Translations under genes and position numbers: made by a program
Shown: positions 26,253-34,353 of the stretch, in pieces
Numbering within the stretch: the first letter of the stretch is position 1
How the letters are laid out: every line of letters begins with the position of its first letter
Assembly: GCA_934271525.1 (NCBI GenBank)
Contig: CAKQRL010000004.1
Location: forward strand, 62,001 to 126,000
Length of the DNA stretch: 64,000 bases
Direction of reading: 5' to 3'
Source: an uncultured Rhodocyclaceae bacterium
Lineage (GTDB): Bacteria > Pseudomonadota > Gammaproteobacteria > Burkholderiales > Rhodocyclaceae
The notes under the pieces: model-generated
What the model saw: only the letters and a program-made list of their open reading frames with translations
Database searches by the model: none
Told to the model about the DNA's origin: nothing

Positions 26253-27371
26253 TTATCCAAAAATAGCCACAAAAGCACGCAAACAAAAGCGCCACTCGCC
26301 CAAAAGTGTTTGAATTTCGGCTTTTAATTGTGCTGGGTTTTCAGGCGGCTTTTCAAATAAAAAAATCAGCGCAACTTGGGCATTTTGGTATTGCACAATC
26401 ATTTGTGCTTGTGGGTTTTTATCAAAAATAGGTTTTAAGCGCGCTTCTATTTGTGCGCGTGTTGGTAGGTTTTTCCACGATTCATCGGGGTTTTGGGTGC
26501 CATCTTGCGGGTCAATGTGGATTAAAACATCAACCACGTCTTCTTCACTTTTTAAAATCTCTTGGCGCGCGTTTTCGGCAATGCGGTGGGATTCGGTTAC
26601 GCTAATATTACTATCCACTTCCAAATGCGCTTCCACCAACACGTTTTGCGCCATTTTGCGGGTTTTAAGATTATGAATGGCACAAACGCCTTCGGCATTT
26701 TTCAACAAATTTTGTATTTTTAAAATGCGCTCTTCATTCAAACCTGTATCTGCCAATTCGCTAGCCGACTCCCAAATGAGTTTAGCGCCTGCATAAGCAA
26801 TCATCCAGCCCATCAAGGTTGCGGCGATAAAATCCAAAATCGTCACTCCCCAAAAAGCGCCCAAAATGCCAATTAAAACCACCACGGCAGATGCCGAATC
26901 CGCGCGGGTATGCAGCGCATTTGCCAAAAGCAAGGAAGAATGCCACTTCAATGCCACATGTTTTAAATAATGGTAGAGCGCTTCTTTAAAAATCACGGTT
27001 AAAAAGGCAATAAAGGGCGCTTCCCACGTGATTTGATTCGTCAAAGGCGCATCCGAAATTAAAGCCGCAAAAGATTGCCACAACACAATGGCGCCGATTA
27101 AAAATAACGATGCACCCAAAACCAAAGTTGCCAAGGTTTCAAAACGTGCGTGGCCATAAGGATGTTTAAAATCAGGCGCGGCGGCAGATTTTTGGACGGC
27201 AAACAACACCAAAAAATCCGATAACAAATCAGAAAAAGAGTGAATGCCGTGCGCAATTAAAGCTTGCGAATGCGCCACAAGACCGATGGCAATTTGCAAA
27301 AGTGTGAGCAATGTATTCACAAAAACGCTCACCCAAGTGGCGCGTTGCGTGTGTTTTAATCGGTTATCCAC
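26253..27371 (-). CDS. Cation diffusion facilitator (divalent metal efflux)
   Basis: A 372-residue CDF-family inner-membrane exporter (FieF/ZitB-like) for zinc, iron or similar metals in exchange for protons. Six helices lie in about residues 12-205. Metal-site histidine and aspartate pairs are in HGIHSFSDLLSD and HTRADSAS, and HPYGHARFETLATLVLG is typical. A cytoplasmic CDF C-terminal domain follows (about 210-290), with an extra 80-residue tail of unknown role. The start is GTG 27371, with GGAA 7 nt before. Divergent from nadA. Confidence 0.92.
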   Translation of the reverse strand: MDNRLKHTQRATWVSVFVNTLLTLLQIAIGLVAHSQALIAHGIHSFSDLLSDFLVLFAVQKSAAAPDFKHPYGHARFETLATLVLGASLFLIGAIVLWQSFAALISDAPLTNQITWEAPFIAFLTVIFKEALYHYLKHVALKWHSSLLLANALHTRADSASAVVVLIGILGAFWGVTILDFIAATLMGWMIAYAGAKLIWESASELADTGLNEERILKIQNLLKNAEGVCAIHNLKTRKMAQNVLVEAHLEVDSNISVTESHRIAENARQEILKSEEDVVDVLIHIDPQDGTQNPDESWKNLPTRAQIEARLKPIFDKNPQAQMIVQYQNAQVALIFLFEKPPENPAQLKAEIQTLLGEWRFCLRAFVAIFG

Positions 27372-27415
27372 TTTTTTTCCTTATAATTGAGCATTTATTT
27401 AAAACGGTTTCTATT

Positions 27416-28504
27416 ATGGCGCTCACATTCCAAAATTACCAAGGGTTAAGCGATGATGAATCCCAAAAGCGCATCACCGCCGCCCGCAAAAAACTTGGCA
27501 AAAAAGCCGTGTTGCTTTGCCACCATTACCAGCGCGCAGATGTTTATCAACACGCCGATTTAACGGGAGATTCCTTAAAACTTTCCAAATTGGCAGCCCA
27601 AACCGATGCGCAATTTATTGTTTTTTGCGGCGTGCATTTTATGGCGGAAGTCGCCGATATGATGAGCACAGACAACCAAACCGCCATTTTGCCCGATATG
27701 GCGGCAGGTTGCTCCATGGCGGATATGGCAAACTTGGCAAAAGTGGAACGCGCTTGGCGCGAGTTGGATGATATTTTGGATGTGGAAAACACCTTTACGC
27801 CCATCACTTACATCAATTCCGCCGCCGATTTAAAAGCATTTTGTGGCAAGCACGGCGGCATTGTTTGCACATCTTCCAATGCGCCCATCATTGCCAAATG
27901 GGCATTTGAACAACGTGAAAAAATCTTGTTTTTCCCCGACCAACATTTGGGCCGCTGGACAGGTTTTAAAATGGGCATTCCGTTGGACGAAATGCAGGTT
28001 TGGAATCCCGATTTTCCCAACGGCGGCTTAACAGAAGAAGCCATTAAAAAAGCCAAAATTTTGCTCTGGGATGGCCATTGTTCGGTGCATCAAATGTTTC
28101 AAAAATCGCAAATTGAGGCGTTTCGCAAAAAAAATCCAGAAGGATTCGTCATTGCGCACCCCGAATGCAATTTTGATGTTTGCCAAAACAGCGATTTTGT
28201 GGGTTCCACAGAATTGATTGTCAAAACCATTAAAGAAGCCAAAGCGCCTTCCAAATGGTTGGTGGGCACAGAATTGAACTTGGTGGAACGCTTGGCAACT
28301 GAAATGAAACCGCTTGGCAAAGAAATACAATTTATGGCAACCATGGTTTGCATGTGCTCCACCATGCAACGCATTGACCCGCAGCATTTGTGTTGGGTGT
28401 TGGAAAATTTGCTTGAAGGCAACATCGTCAATGCCATTCGTGTGAATGAGCGCGACAAAGCGCTTGCCAAAATTGCATTAGACAAAATGCTGGCGATTTC
28501 TTAA
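27416..28504 (+). CDS. nadA: Quinolinate synthase
   Basis: NadA condenses iminoaspartate with dihydroxyacetone phosphate to quinolinate, early in NAD synthesis. It carries an oxygen-sensitive [4Fe-4S] cluster. The 362-residue protein has LLCHHYQRADVYQHAD, AGCSMADM, DGHCSVHQMF, IAHPECNFDVC and VCMCSTMQ. Likely cluster ligands are Cys99, Cys222 and Cys312 or 314. The start is ATG 27416, after a frame that stays open upstream. A perfect TATAAT (27382-27387) lies 29 bp before it without a clear -35 box. nadB and nadC are not in view. Confidence 0.96.
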   Translation: MALTFQNYQGLSDDESQKRITAARKKLGKKAVLLCHHYQRADVYQHADLTGDSLKLSKLAAQTDAQFIVFCGVHFMAEVADMMSTDNQTAILPDMAAGCSMADMANLAKVERAWRELDDILDVENTFTPITYINSAADLKAFCGKHGGIVCTSSNAPIIAKWAFEQREKILFFPDQHLGRWTGFKMGIPLDEMQVWNPDFPNGGLTEEAIKKAKILLWDGHCSVHQMFQKSQIEAFRKKNPEGFVIAHPECNFDVCQNSDFVGSTELIVKTIKEAKAPSKWLVGTELNLVERLATEMKPLGKEIQFMATMVCMCSTMQRIDPQHLCWVLENLLEGNIVNAIRVNERDKALAKIALDKMLAIS

Positions 28505-28513
28505 AAAATAAAA

Positions 28514-28564
28514 TCCACGGTAAACAAAATATTTTTTTGAAAAAAATATTGGGTTTACCGTGGA
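28514..28564. repeat. Inverted repeat pair 11
   Basis: Arms TCCACGGTAAAC (28514-28525) and GTTTACCGTGGA (28553-28564), 51 bp, AATATTTTTTTGAAAAAAATATT core, nearly fully palindromic. It separates nadA from the first YidC-sulfatase gene. Confidence 0.94.
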
Positions 28565-28588
28565 AAAATAGCAGAAAAATTTTTAATT

Positions 28589-31117
28589 ATGTTTACGGCA
28601 CTTTATTTTATTTTTATTTTTCCATTAGAAAATATTTTAGCCTTGCTTTTGGGCGGCATATTTTTTCTTATTCCTAACGAAGCAGCAGGTATTGTTTTAT
28701 TAAGCCTTTTTGTGCATTTGTTTTTAATTAAAATATTTGCTTTAACAGATAATCGTGCGCAATTTGAAAACGCACGCAAAAAAAGATTTGATTCGCAAAT
28801 TAAAGCTTGGAAAACTGTTTATTCCAAAGCCAAGGTTTTTGCTTTTACCCAAACGCTCTACCGCCAAAATCATTACCACCCAATTTTTGCCTTGTGCGCC
28901 TTGGGCGGCTTGATTATTCAAATTCCATTTTTTTATGCCATGTATTTGGTGGTAACCACACACGGTTGGCAGTTTTTAGGCGATGCCACCTTGGCTGAAA
29001 TTCCTTATTTGACGGAACTTGACTCATCACTTGGTTTTCACGCTTTGCCTGTGGTGATGACATCAATCACGCTTTTTAACGTATTTTTGGCAAGCCTTGA
29101 TAAAACCGAACGCATTCAAGGCACCATCATTGCCCTACTCTTTTTAATTTTGCTCTACGATATGCCGCCGCTATTGGTTTTGTATTGGACGGCGAATATG
29201 ATTTTTGCGCTTTTGCGCACTTTATTATTCAACAATAAAAAATGCGCACAACCAACAAAAAAAGAAAATAATTTTTATTTTGCGCCGTGGTGTGTGGTAA
29301 ACATTGCTTTTTTAATTTGTATATTTTCACCGATTAATCTTTATGTGAGCGATATTTCACAATTTTCCCAGAATATAACCACGCAAACCCTTTGCGCTTT
29401 ATTCGGTTCTTTTTTATTAGCAAGTTTTATAGGCATTTATTTGTTGCATTTTGTGCCATATAAACTCCAAAAAATAAGCGCTTATATTCTTGCAATTATT
29501 TTATGCTTGGGGGTTTTAAATAGTTTTATTTTCACGGGCGATTATGGCGAAATGGACCGTTTTGTTTTTCGCACGCTCAATGACCCAACGGCAAATACAA
29601 ATAAAACATTTTTGAATATTTTAATGGTTTTATTTTCTACTGCTTTTGTTTATTTCTTCTTTAAAAAATTAAAAACTATTTTTAAAATTTTATTTATTAC
29701 ACTTTTAATTGTTTCTCTTTACCACACCGCAATGATTTTTGTTGCCCGATTAGAATCGCAACAAAATTTAAAATCTTATGAAAACACAGCCCAAAACCGC
29801 ACACCTTATGAAAAAGAAATGTTTTCTTATTCTAAAAATGATAAAAACATTGTGGTGATTATTTTGGATATGTTTACAGGTTCACATTTTCCTTATTTAT
29901 TAGAATATTTTCCACAAATAAAAACGGCTTTGGATGGTTTCACACATTTTAATAATGCAACATCAAGTGCCAATGCCACACCTGTGACCGTTCCGTCTAT
30001 TATCGGCGGGGAATATTATACAATTTATAACCAAAACCAAAGAAATGAAGACCACAACCGCGCGGCGCTTAACGCTTATTTTAATATTGGCGATGCCTTT
30101 GGTAGCGCAGGGTTTGAATCAAGTTTTATTATTGGGGATAAAATATACAACACAAAAAAATTAAAAAATCATCCCAATATATTTTGGCTGGATGAATTTG
30201 AAAAACTCAATCAATATTTTTTACAAACCCAAAATACCCCGCTTTTTAATTCCGCGCATGTGAATTTTGATATTGTGCATTTTTTGAGTTTTGGTTTGTT
30301 TAAATTTGCTTTTGAAGGAAAACTGCGCCATAGCATTTATAATAATGGCGAATGGTTGGCAATTAAGCGCGATATTGACCAAAACAGCGTAATTGCCCAA
30401 GCCGCGCCATTGTATGCTTTTGCCAATATTCAAAATACACAATCACAAAAACCAACCTTTAAATTTGTGCATTCTTTGATGACGCATTTTCCTTATGGCA
30501 TTTCGGCAGAAGGCGGACAATGCCATTATTTAAAAAAAGGCACCGTTTTAAAAAATGCAAATGTTTTTGCACCACCGAATAATTTGCCGCAAGCTTATAC
30601 AAAAGCGCGCGATCCTTTGAATAAAGAATTTTCAGAACAACATTTTGATTCGGAGGCTTGTGCATTATTTTTAATCTCTACTTTTTTAAATAATTTAAAA
30701 ATGCTTGGTATTTATGACAATACGCAAATTTTTATTGTCAGCGACCATGCCGGACCAGATAGCATTACCCAAATGCCGCGTTTAGCCCAACCATTTTTGG
30801 GGCAAGACACGTTATTTTTATTCAAAGATTTTAATCAACGTGGTGATTTAAAAAGCGATAATCGCTTGATGGTGAATTACGATATTGCAACCATATTCTG
30901 CGACAATTTAAAAAACGGTTGCAAAAATGTTCAACCGAATATTTTAAAAAATTATCCAAAAAATCGTGAAATTATCAATTTCCGCGTGCCAAGCACAGCA
31001 TTTGATTATCATCCTAATAATTGGTGGATAATTCACCAAGCCTATAAAATCAAAGGCAATATTTACGAAAAAAATAGTTATGAAGAACTACCCCAATCTT
31101 TTTTTGAAAAAAAATAA
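28589..31117 (+). CDS. YidC/Oxa1-like plus sulfatase-superfamily fusion membrane protein, copy A
   Basis: An 842-residue protein. Residues 1-213 resemble the YidC/Oxa1/Alb3 core: a membrane helix (32-51) with a buried Lys48, a charged cytoplasmic hairpin (52-98), HPIFALCALGGLIIQIPFFYA (97-117), and a last hydrophobic pair ending PPLLVLYWTANM (193-204). About five more helices follow to about residue 390. Residues 420-800 form an alkaline-phosphatase/sulfatase-superfamily domain: Asp427, a Thr464/Thr467 candidate nucleophile in NATPVTVPSIIGG, THFPY, and Asp719-His720 in VSDHAG. Such domains transfer phosphoethanolamine or phosphoglycerol, or hydrolyse sulfate or phosphate esters outside the membrane. 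Function and joint role are unknown to me. The gene is more AT-rich after about codon 220. A paralogue is at 44310. Repeat pairs bracket it. Confidence 0.85.
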   Translation: MFTALYFIFIFPLENILALLLGGIFFLIPNEAAGIVLLSLFVHLFLIKIFALTDNRAQFENARKKRFDSQIKAWKTVYSKAKVFAFTQTLYRQNHYHPIFALCALGGLIIQIPFFYAMYLVVTTHGWQFLGDATLAEIPYLTELDSSLGFHALPVVMTSITLFNVFLASLDKTERIQGTIIALLFLILLYDMPPLLVLYWTANMIFALLRTLLFNNKKCAQPTKKENNFYFAPWCVVNIAFLICIFSPINLYVSDISQFSQNITTQTLCALFGSFLLASFIGIYLLHFVPYKLQKISAYILAIILCLGVLNSFIFTGDYGEMDRFVFRTLNDPTANTNKTFLNILMVLFSTAFVYFFFKKLKTIFKILFITLLIVSLYHTAMIFVARLESQQNLKSYENTAQNRTPYEKEMFSYSKNDKNIVVIILDMFTGSHFPYLLEYFPQIKTALDGFTHFNNATSSANATPVTVPSIIGGEYYTIYNQNQRNEDHNRAALNAYFNIGDAFGSAGFESSFIIGDKIYNTKKLKNHPNIFWLDEFEKLNQYFLQTQNTPLFNSAHVNFDIVHFLSFGLFKFAFEGKLRHSIYNNGEWLAIKRDIDQNSVIAQAAPLYAFANIQNTQSQKPTFKFVHSLMTHFPYGISAEGGQCHYLKKGTVLKNANVFAPPNNLPQAYTKARDPLNKEFSEQHFDSEACALFLISTFLNNLKMLGIYDNTQIFIVSDHAGPDSITQMPRLAQPFLGQDTLFLFKDFNQRGDLKSDNRLMVNYDIATIFCDNLKNGCKNVQPNILKNYPKNREIINFRVPSTAFDYHPNNWWIIHQAYKIKGNIYEKNSYEELPQSFFEKK

Positions 31118-31122
31118 ATATT

Positions 31123-31173
31123 TCCACGGTAAACAAAATATTTTTTTGAAAAAAATAATTGGTTGACCGTGGA
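31123..31173. repeat. Inverted repeat pair 12
   Basis: Arms TCCACGGTAAAC (31123-31134) and GTTGACCGTGGA (31162-31173), 51 bp, T7GA7-type core, T8 after the right arm. It lies between the convergent copy A and mutL, a good place for a bidirectional terminator. Confidence 0.94.
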
Positions 31174-31187
31174 TTTTTTTTAAATCA

Positions 31188-32954
31188 TTATTGCCCGCGC
31201 AAAAACAAAGTGTCCAATTCTTTTAAAGAAAGTTGCGTCCACGTTGGCCTGCCGTGGTTGCATTGATTCGCGCGCTCGGTTTTTTCCATATCGCGCAACA
31301 ACGCATTCATTTCATCCAAATTCAAAAGTCGGTGCGCCCGCACGGCGTTGTGGCAAGCCATCGTGGCAAGTAATTCGTTGCGGTAAAATTCAATGCCGCG
31401 CGATAAGGCTTCATCTTTCCCCCAATCCGCCAAAATTTTTAAGACATCGCGCGCCAAATCCACAGGATTTTCCACGCGCAACAAATGCGGAATGGTCAAA
31501 AGCGCAATTTGCGCCTCGCCCAAAACCCGCATTTCCAAGCCAATGCGCAGCAACACCTCGCGGTATTCTTCTACCAAAGCAATTTCCATGGGGTTTGCCG
31601 CAAAAACCACGGGAATTAACAACTGCTGCACTGGCGGCGGGCAGTTTTGGGCTGCTGTTTTTAAGCGTTCATAAACAATGCGCTCGTGCGCGGCGTGCAT
31701 ATCCACAATAACCAAACCTGCTTCGTTTTGCGCCAAAATATAAATGCCTGCCAACTGCGCCAAGGCATAACCCAAAGGCGGTGTGGCTTCCAAATTTAAA
31801 AGTTGGGGTTCTAATGAAAAAGCGTTTTTAACATCGGCAAAATCGGCAGAAGCCGCCGATTTTTGAGAATCAATCGTTTTTTTAAAATCTACCGAATCAT
31901 TTTTGAAAGAATTGGCTGGCGGAATATTAAAAGGATTGCTCGGCAAATAGCCCAAATCCACCGCACGTTGAGAGCCTGCCGCTTGGGACAAAACCTTTTG
32001 GGTGGCGTTGAAAATAAACTGATGAACAGACTGCGACTGCCGAAAGCGAATCTGCGTTTTGGCTGGATGAACGTTGACGTCCACTTCATCCACCGGCAAA
32101 TAAAAAAACAAGCAATAAGAAGGTTGTTTTGCGCCGTGCAACACATCGCGGTAAGCCATTTTGATGGCGTGCGCCATTGTTTTATCCTGCACAAAGCGCG
32201 TGTTTACAAATAAAAACGTTGTGCCGTGATTGCTAGCGCAGCTGGGGCGCTCAACAAAGCCAAAAAGCGAAAAATTATCTTCTGCGCGGCTCAATTCAAA
32301 AGAATTTTCCAAAAATTCCACGCCCAAAATTTGCGAAACCCGCTCAGGCAAGCTTTGGGCAGTTTTGTAAAATAAAAATTCCTTGCCGTTGTTTTTTAAG
32401 CGAAATGAAACCGCAGGGTTTGCCAAAGCCACGCGTTTTAAAACCTGCACACAGTGAGCAAACTCCGTTCCAGCAGATTTTAAAAACTTGCGGCGCGCGG
32501 GAACGTTGAAATACAAATCGCGCATCAAAGCCGTGGTGCCAAAATCACCGGCGGCAGGAGAAATAGCCAACGTTTCCGAATCAATGGCAAAAGCATTTGG
32601 CGCGGATTTTTCACGACTGGTTAACAAACAACGCGAAACAGAAGCAATAGACGCCAAGGCTTCGCCGCGAAAACCAAAGCTTGCCACATTTTCTAAATCA
32701 TTGAGATTTTTGATTTTGCTGGTGGCGTGCCGCGTTAATGCCAAAGTCAATTCATTTTGCGCAATGCCAATGCCATCATCCACAACTTGCATCAAACGCA
32801 CGCCGCCTTCTTCCAAAATAACATCTATGTTGGCAGCGCCCGCGTCAATGGCATTTTCCAACAATTCCTTCAAAACGGAAGACGGGCGCTCAACCACTTC
32901 GCCCGCGGCAATTTGGCTAATCAAGTCATCAGCAATTAAAGCGATTTTTGGCAT
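31188..32954 (-). CDS. mutL: DNA mismatch repair protein MutL
   Basis: MutL couples MutS mismatch recognition to strand removal. The 588-residue protein has a GHKL ATPase N-terminus (IAAGEVVERPSSVLKELLENAIDAGA, VVDDGIGI, RHATSKI, FGFRGEALASIASV). The C-terminal domain has DMHAAHERIVYE (418-429), a form of the endonuclease motif DQHA-x2-E-x4-E with Met for Gln, and CNHGRPTW near the end. This suggests a nicking MutL as in MutH-lacking bacteria. No clear ribosome-binding site. It lies with an upstream single repeat arm and a downstream repeat pair. Confidence 0.97.
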   Translation of the reverse strand: MPKIALIADDLISQIAAGEVVERPSSVLKELLENAIDAGAANIDVILEEGGVRLMQVVDDGIGIAQNELTLALTRHATSKIKNLNDLENVASFGFRGEALASIASVSRCLLTSREKSAPNAFAIDSETLAISPAAGDFGTTALMRDLYFNVPARRKFLKSAGTEFAHCVQVLKRVALANPAVSFRLKNNGKEFLFYKTAQSLPERVSQILGVEFLENSFELSRAEDNFSLFGFVERPSCASNHGTTFLFVNTRFVQDKTMAHAIKMAYRDVLHGAKQPSYCLFFYLPVDEVDVNVHPAKTQIRFRQSQSVHQFIFNATQKVLSQAAGSQRAVDLGYLPSNPFNIPPANSFKNDSVDFKKTIDSQKSAASADFADVKNAFSLEPQLLNLEATPPLGYALAQLAGIYILAQNEAGLVIVDMHAAHERIVYERLKTAAQNCPPPVQQLLIPVVFAANPMEIALVEEYREVLLRIGLEMRVLGEAQIALLTIPHLLRVENPVDLARDVLKILADWGKDEALSRGIEFYRNELLATMACHNAVRAHRLLNLDEMNALLRDMEKTERANQCNHGRPTWTQLSLKELDTLFLRGQ

Positions 32955-32972
32955 TTTTCAAAAAAAATAAAG

Positions 32973-32984
32973 GTTTACCGTGAA
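32973..32984. repeat. Single repeat arm upstream of mutL (variant)
   Basis: GTTTACCGTGAA, one mismatch, preceded by AAAGG. A T5CA8 core lies on its left, but the left arm is missing; the mutL start occupies that place. Confidence 0.75.
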
Positions 32985-32997
32985 TTTTTGCGTTTTT

Positions 32998-33834
32998 TTA
33001 ATTTTGAAGAGGCGGTGCGCCAATCATCTTCAAAACGCTTGGCAAATCCAAACCCAACATTTTGGCAATTTCTGCATAATCATCGGGCAAGGCGGAATCA
33101 TTCCAATTTTGTGCACTGTGGCGCGCCAAACGAATTGCCAAATACACCATTTTGGCGCGTTGCGAATTTTTCTCTTCTTCATTCATCAAGGCTTGCAACA
33201 AACGCGGCAAGCGAAAATGCACGTTTAATAAGGTTTGCAATTCAAAAGCGGTAAAACCAAAAACTTGTTTTTGCACATCGCGGCTTCTAGCACCCGGGTT
33301 TTCTTTTAAAATTTTAAGAAAAGTAATTAAATCATCTGGGAAAAAAACGCCAATAAATATTTCAGCCAACGGGTGTAATAAAGCGGCGGTTCTTACTTCA
33401 TCCAAATTTAAATCATTTTTGCGAATAGCCCAATTTTGCGCAAAATCTGCCGCACGTTGGGCTTTTTGAATAATTTTAAAAACATTTAATAAAGCATTGG
33501 GAGAATATTGCAAACGCGATTCAATGGTTGTCATTTCAGAAAATTGCGCAAAAAATGGTTCCATTCCAATCATCACCAAAGCGCTTTGAATAGTGCGGAT
33601 TTCATTTCTTAAATTTTTGGCTTTTAAGCGGTGAATAAATGAGAGCAAATGCAAAGTCATCACGGGATCATTTAAAATGATTTTGGTCAATATTCTAGAA
33701 TCAGCATTATCACCGCTTTCATATTTTTCTTTTTCCCACAAAATGCCTTTTTTTGTGGCGCGCAAAATTGGCAATTTTTGTCGACTTAAAAAATCTGGCC
33801 AGTTTTCTAAACTTGGAATTTTTTGATTTGCCAT
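32998..33834 (-). CDS. HDOD domain protein
   Basis: A 278-residue soluble protein with an HDOD-type helical domain (about 30-215). Family hallmarks are LPILRATKKGI, a run RILTKIILNDPVMTLHLLSFI, IRTIQSALVMIGMEPF, and a later LLHPLAEIFIG. HDOD proteins act in signalling and regulation, usually with no catalytic HD pair. The exact role is unknown. The start is ATG 33834, preceded by AAAGGAAG; a frame nine codons longer exists. It follows queF closely on the same strand. Codon use is more AT-rich than in leuS or aspS. Confidence 0.8.
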   Translation of the reverse strand: MANQKIPSLENWPDFLSRQKLPILRATKKGILWEKEKYESGDNADSRILTKIILNDPVMTLHLLSFIHRLKAKNLRNEIRTIQSALVMIGMEPFFAQFSEMTTIESRLQYSPNALLNVFKIIQKAQRAADFAQNWAIRKNDLNLDEVRTAALLHPLAEIFIGVFFPDDLITFLKILKENPGARSRDVQKQVFGFTAFELQTLLNVHFRLPRLLQALMNEEEKNSQRAKMVYLAIRLARHSAQNWNDSALPDDYAEIAKMLGLDLPSVLKMIGAPPLQN

Positions 33835-33851
33835 TCGCACTTCCTTTGACG

Positions 33852-34265
33852 TTATAAACAAATATTATTATTTAAAGAAAAGCACGTCAATTTTAAAGAT
33901 TCTTTAAAATCTTTTTGTCGGTATTCAGCCACCACATTGGTAAAAATGCCGCCGCGCACATAAAAACGCGCGGTTAAACGCATCAAACGCGGGCTTATTT
34001 TTTTAACCAAAAAATCAAGTATTTCATTGGTGACCGCTTCGTGAAAACAACCTTGATTGCGAAAAGACCAAATATAAAGTTTTAAACTTTTTAATTCAAT
34101 GCAATAATTATTCGGAATATAATCCAACGTTAAATGCGCAAAATCGGGTTGCCCCGTTTTTGGGCAAAGGCAAGTAAATTCCGGAATTTGAATATTGATT
34201 TGATAATCCCGCTCTTTTTGCGGATTTTCAAAAATTTCAATTTCTTTGGATGGCGTTGTCGACAT
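33852..34265 (-). CDS. queF: NADPH-dependent 7-cyano-7-deazaguanine reductase
   Basis: QueF reduces preQ0 to preQ1 in queuosine biosynthesis for tRNA wobble positions. The 137-residue protein is the short, single-domain type. The catalytic Cys lies in FTCLCPKTGQPDFA, followed by the family motif ELKSLKLY, and FHE (residues about 74-76) is present. Length matches unimodular QueF. No other que gene is in view. Confidence 0.96.
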   Translation of the reverse strand: MSTTPSKEIEIFENPQKERDYQINIQIPEFTCLCPKTGQPDFAHLTLDYIPNNYCIELKSLKLYIWSFRNQGCFHEAVTNEILDFLVKKISPRLMRLTARFYVRGGIFTNVVAEYRQKDFKESLKLTCFSLNNNICL

Positions 34266-34296
34266 TTTATTTTCCTTTTTTAAAACATTTCAAAAA

Positions 34297-34347
34297 TCCA
34301 CGGTCAACATTTTATTTTTTTCAAAAAAAAATAGTGTTGACCGTGGA
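34297..34347. repeat. Inverted repeat pair 13
   Basis: Arms TCCACGGTCAAC (34297-34308) and GTTGACCGTGGA (34336-34347), 51 bp, perfect arms, T7CA9-type core. Between leuS and queF on the same strand. Confidence 0.94.
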
Positions 34348-34353
34348 AAATTT

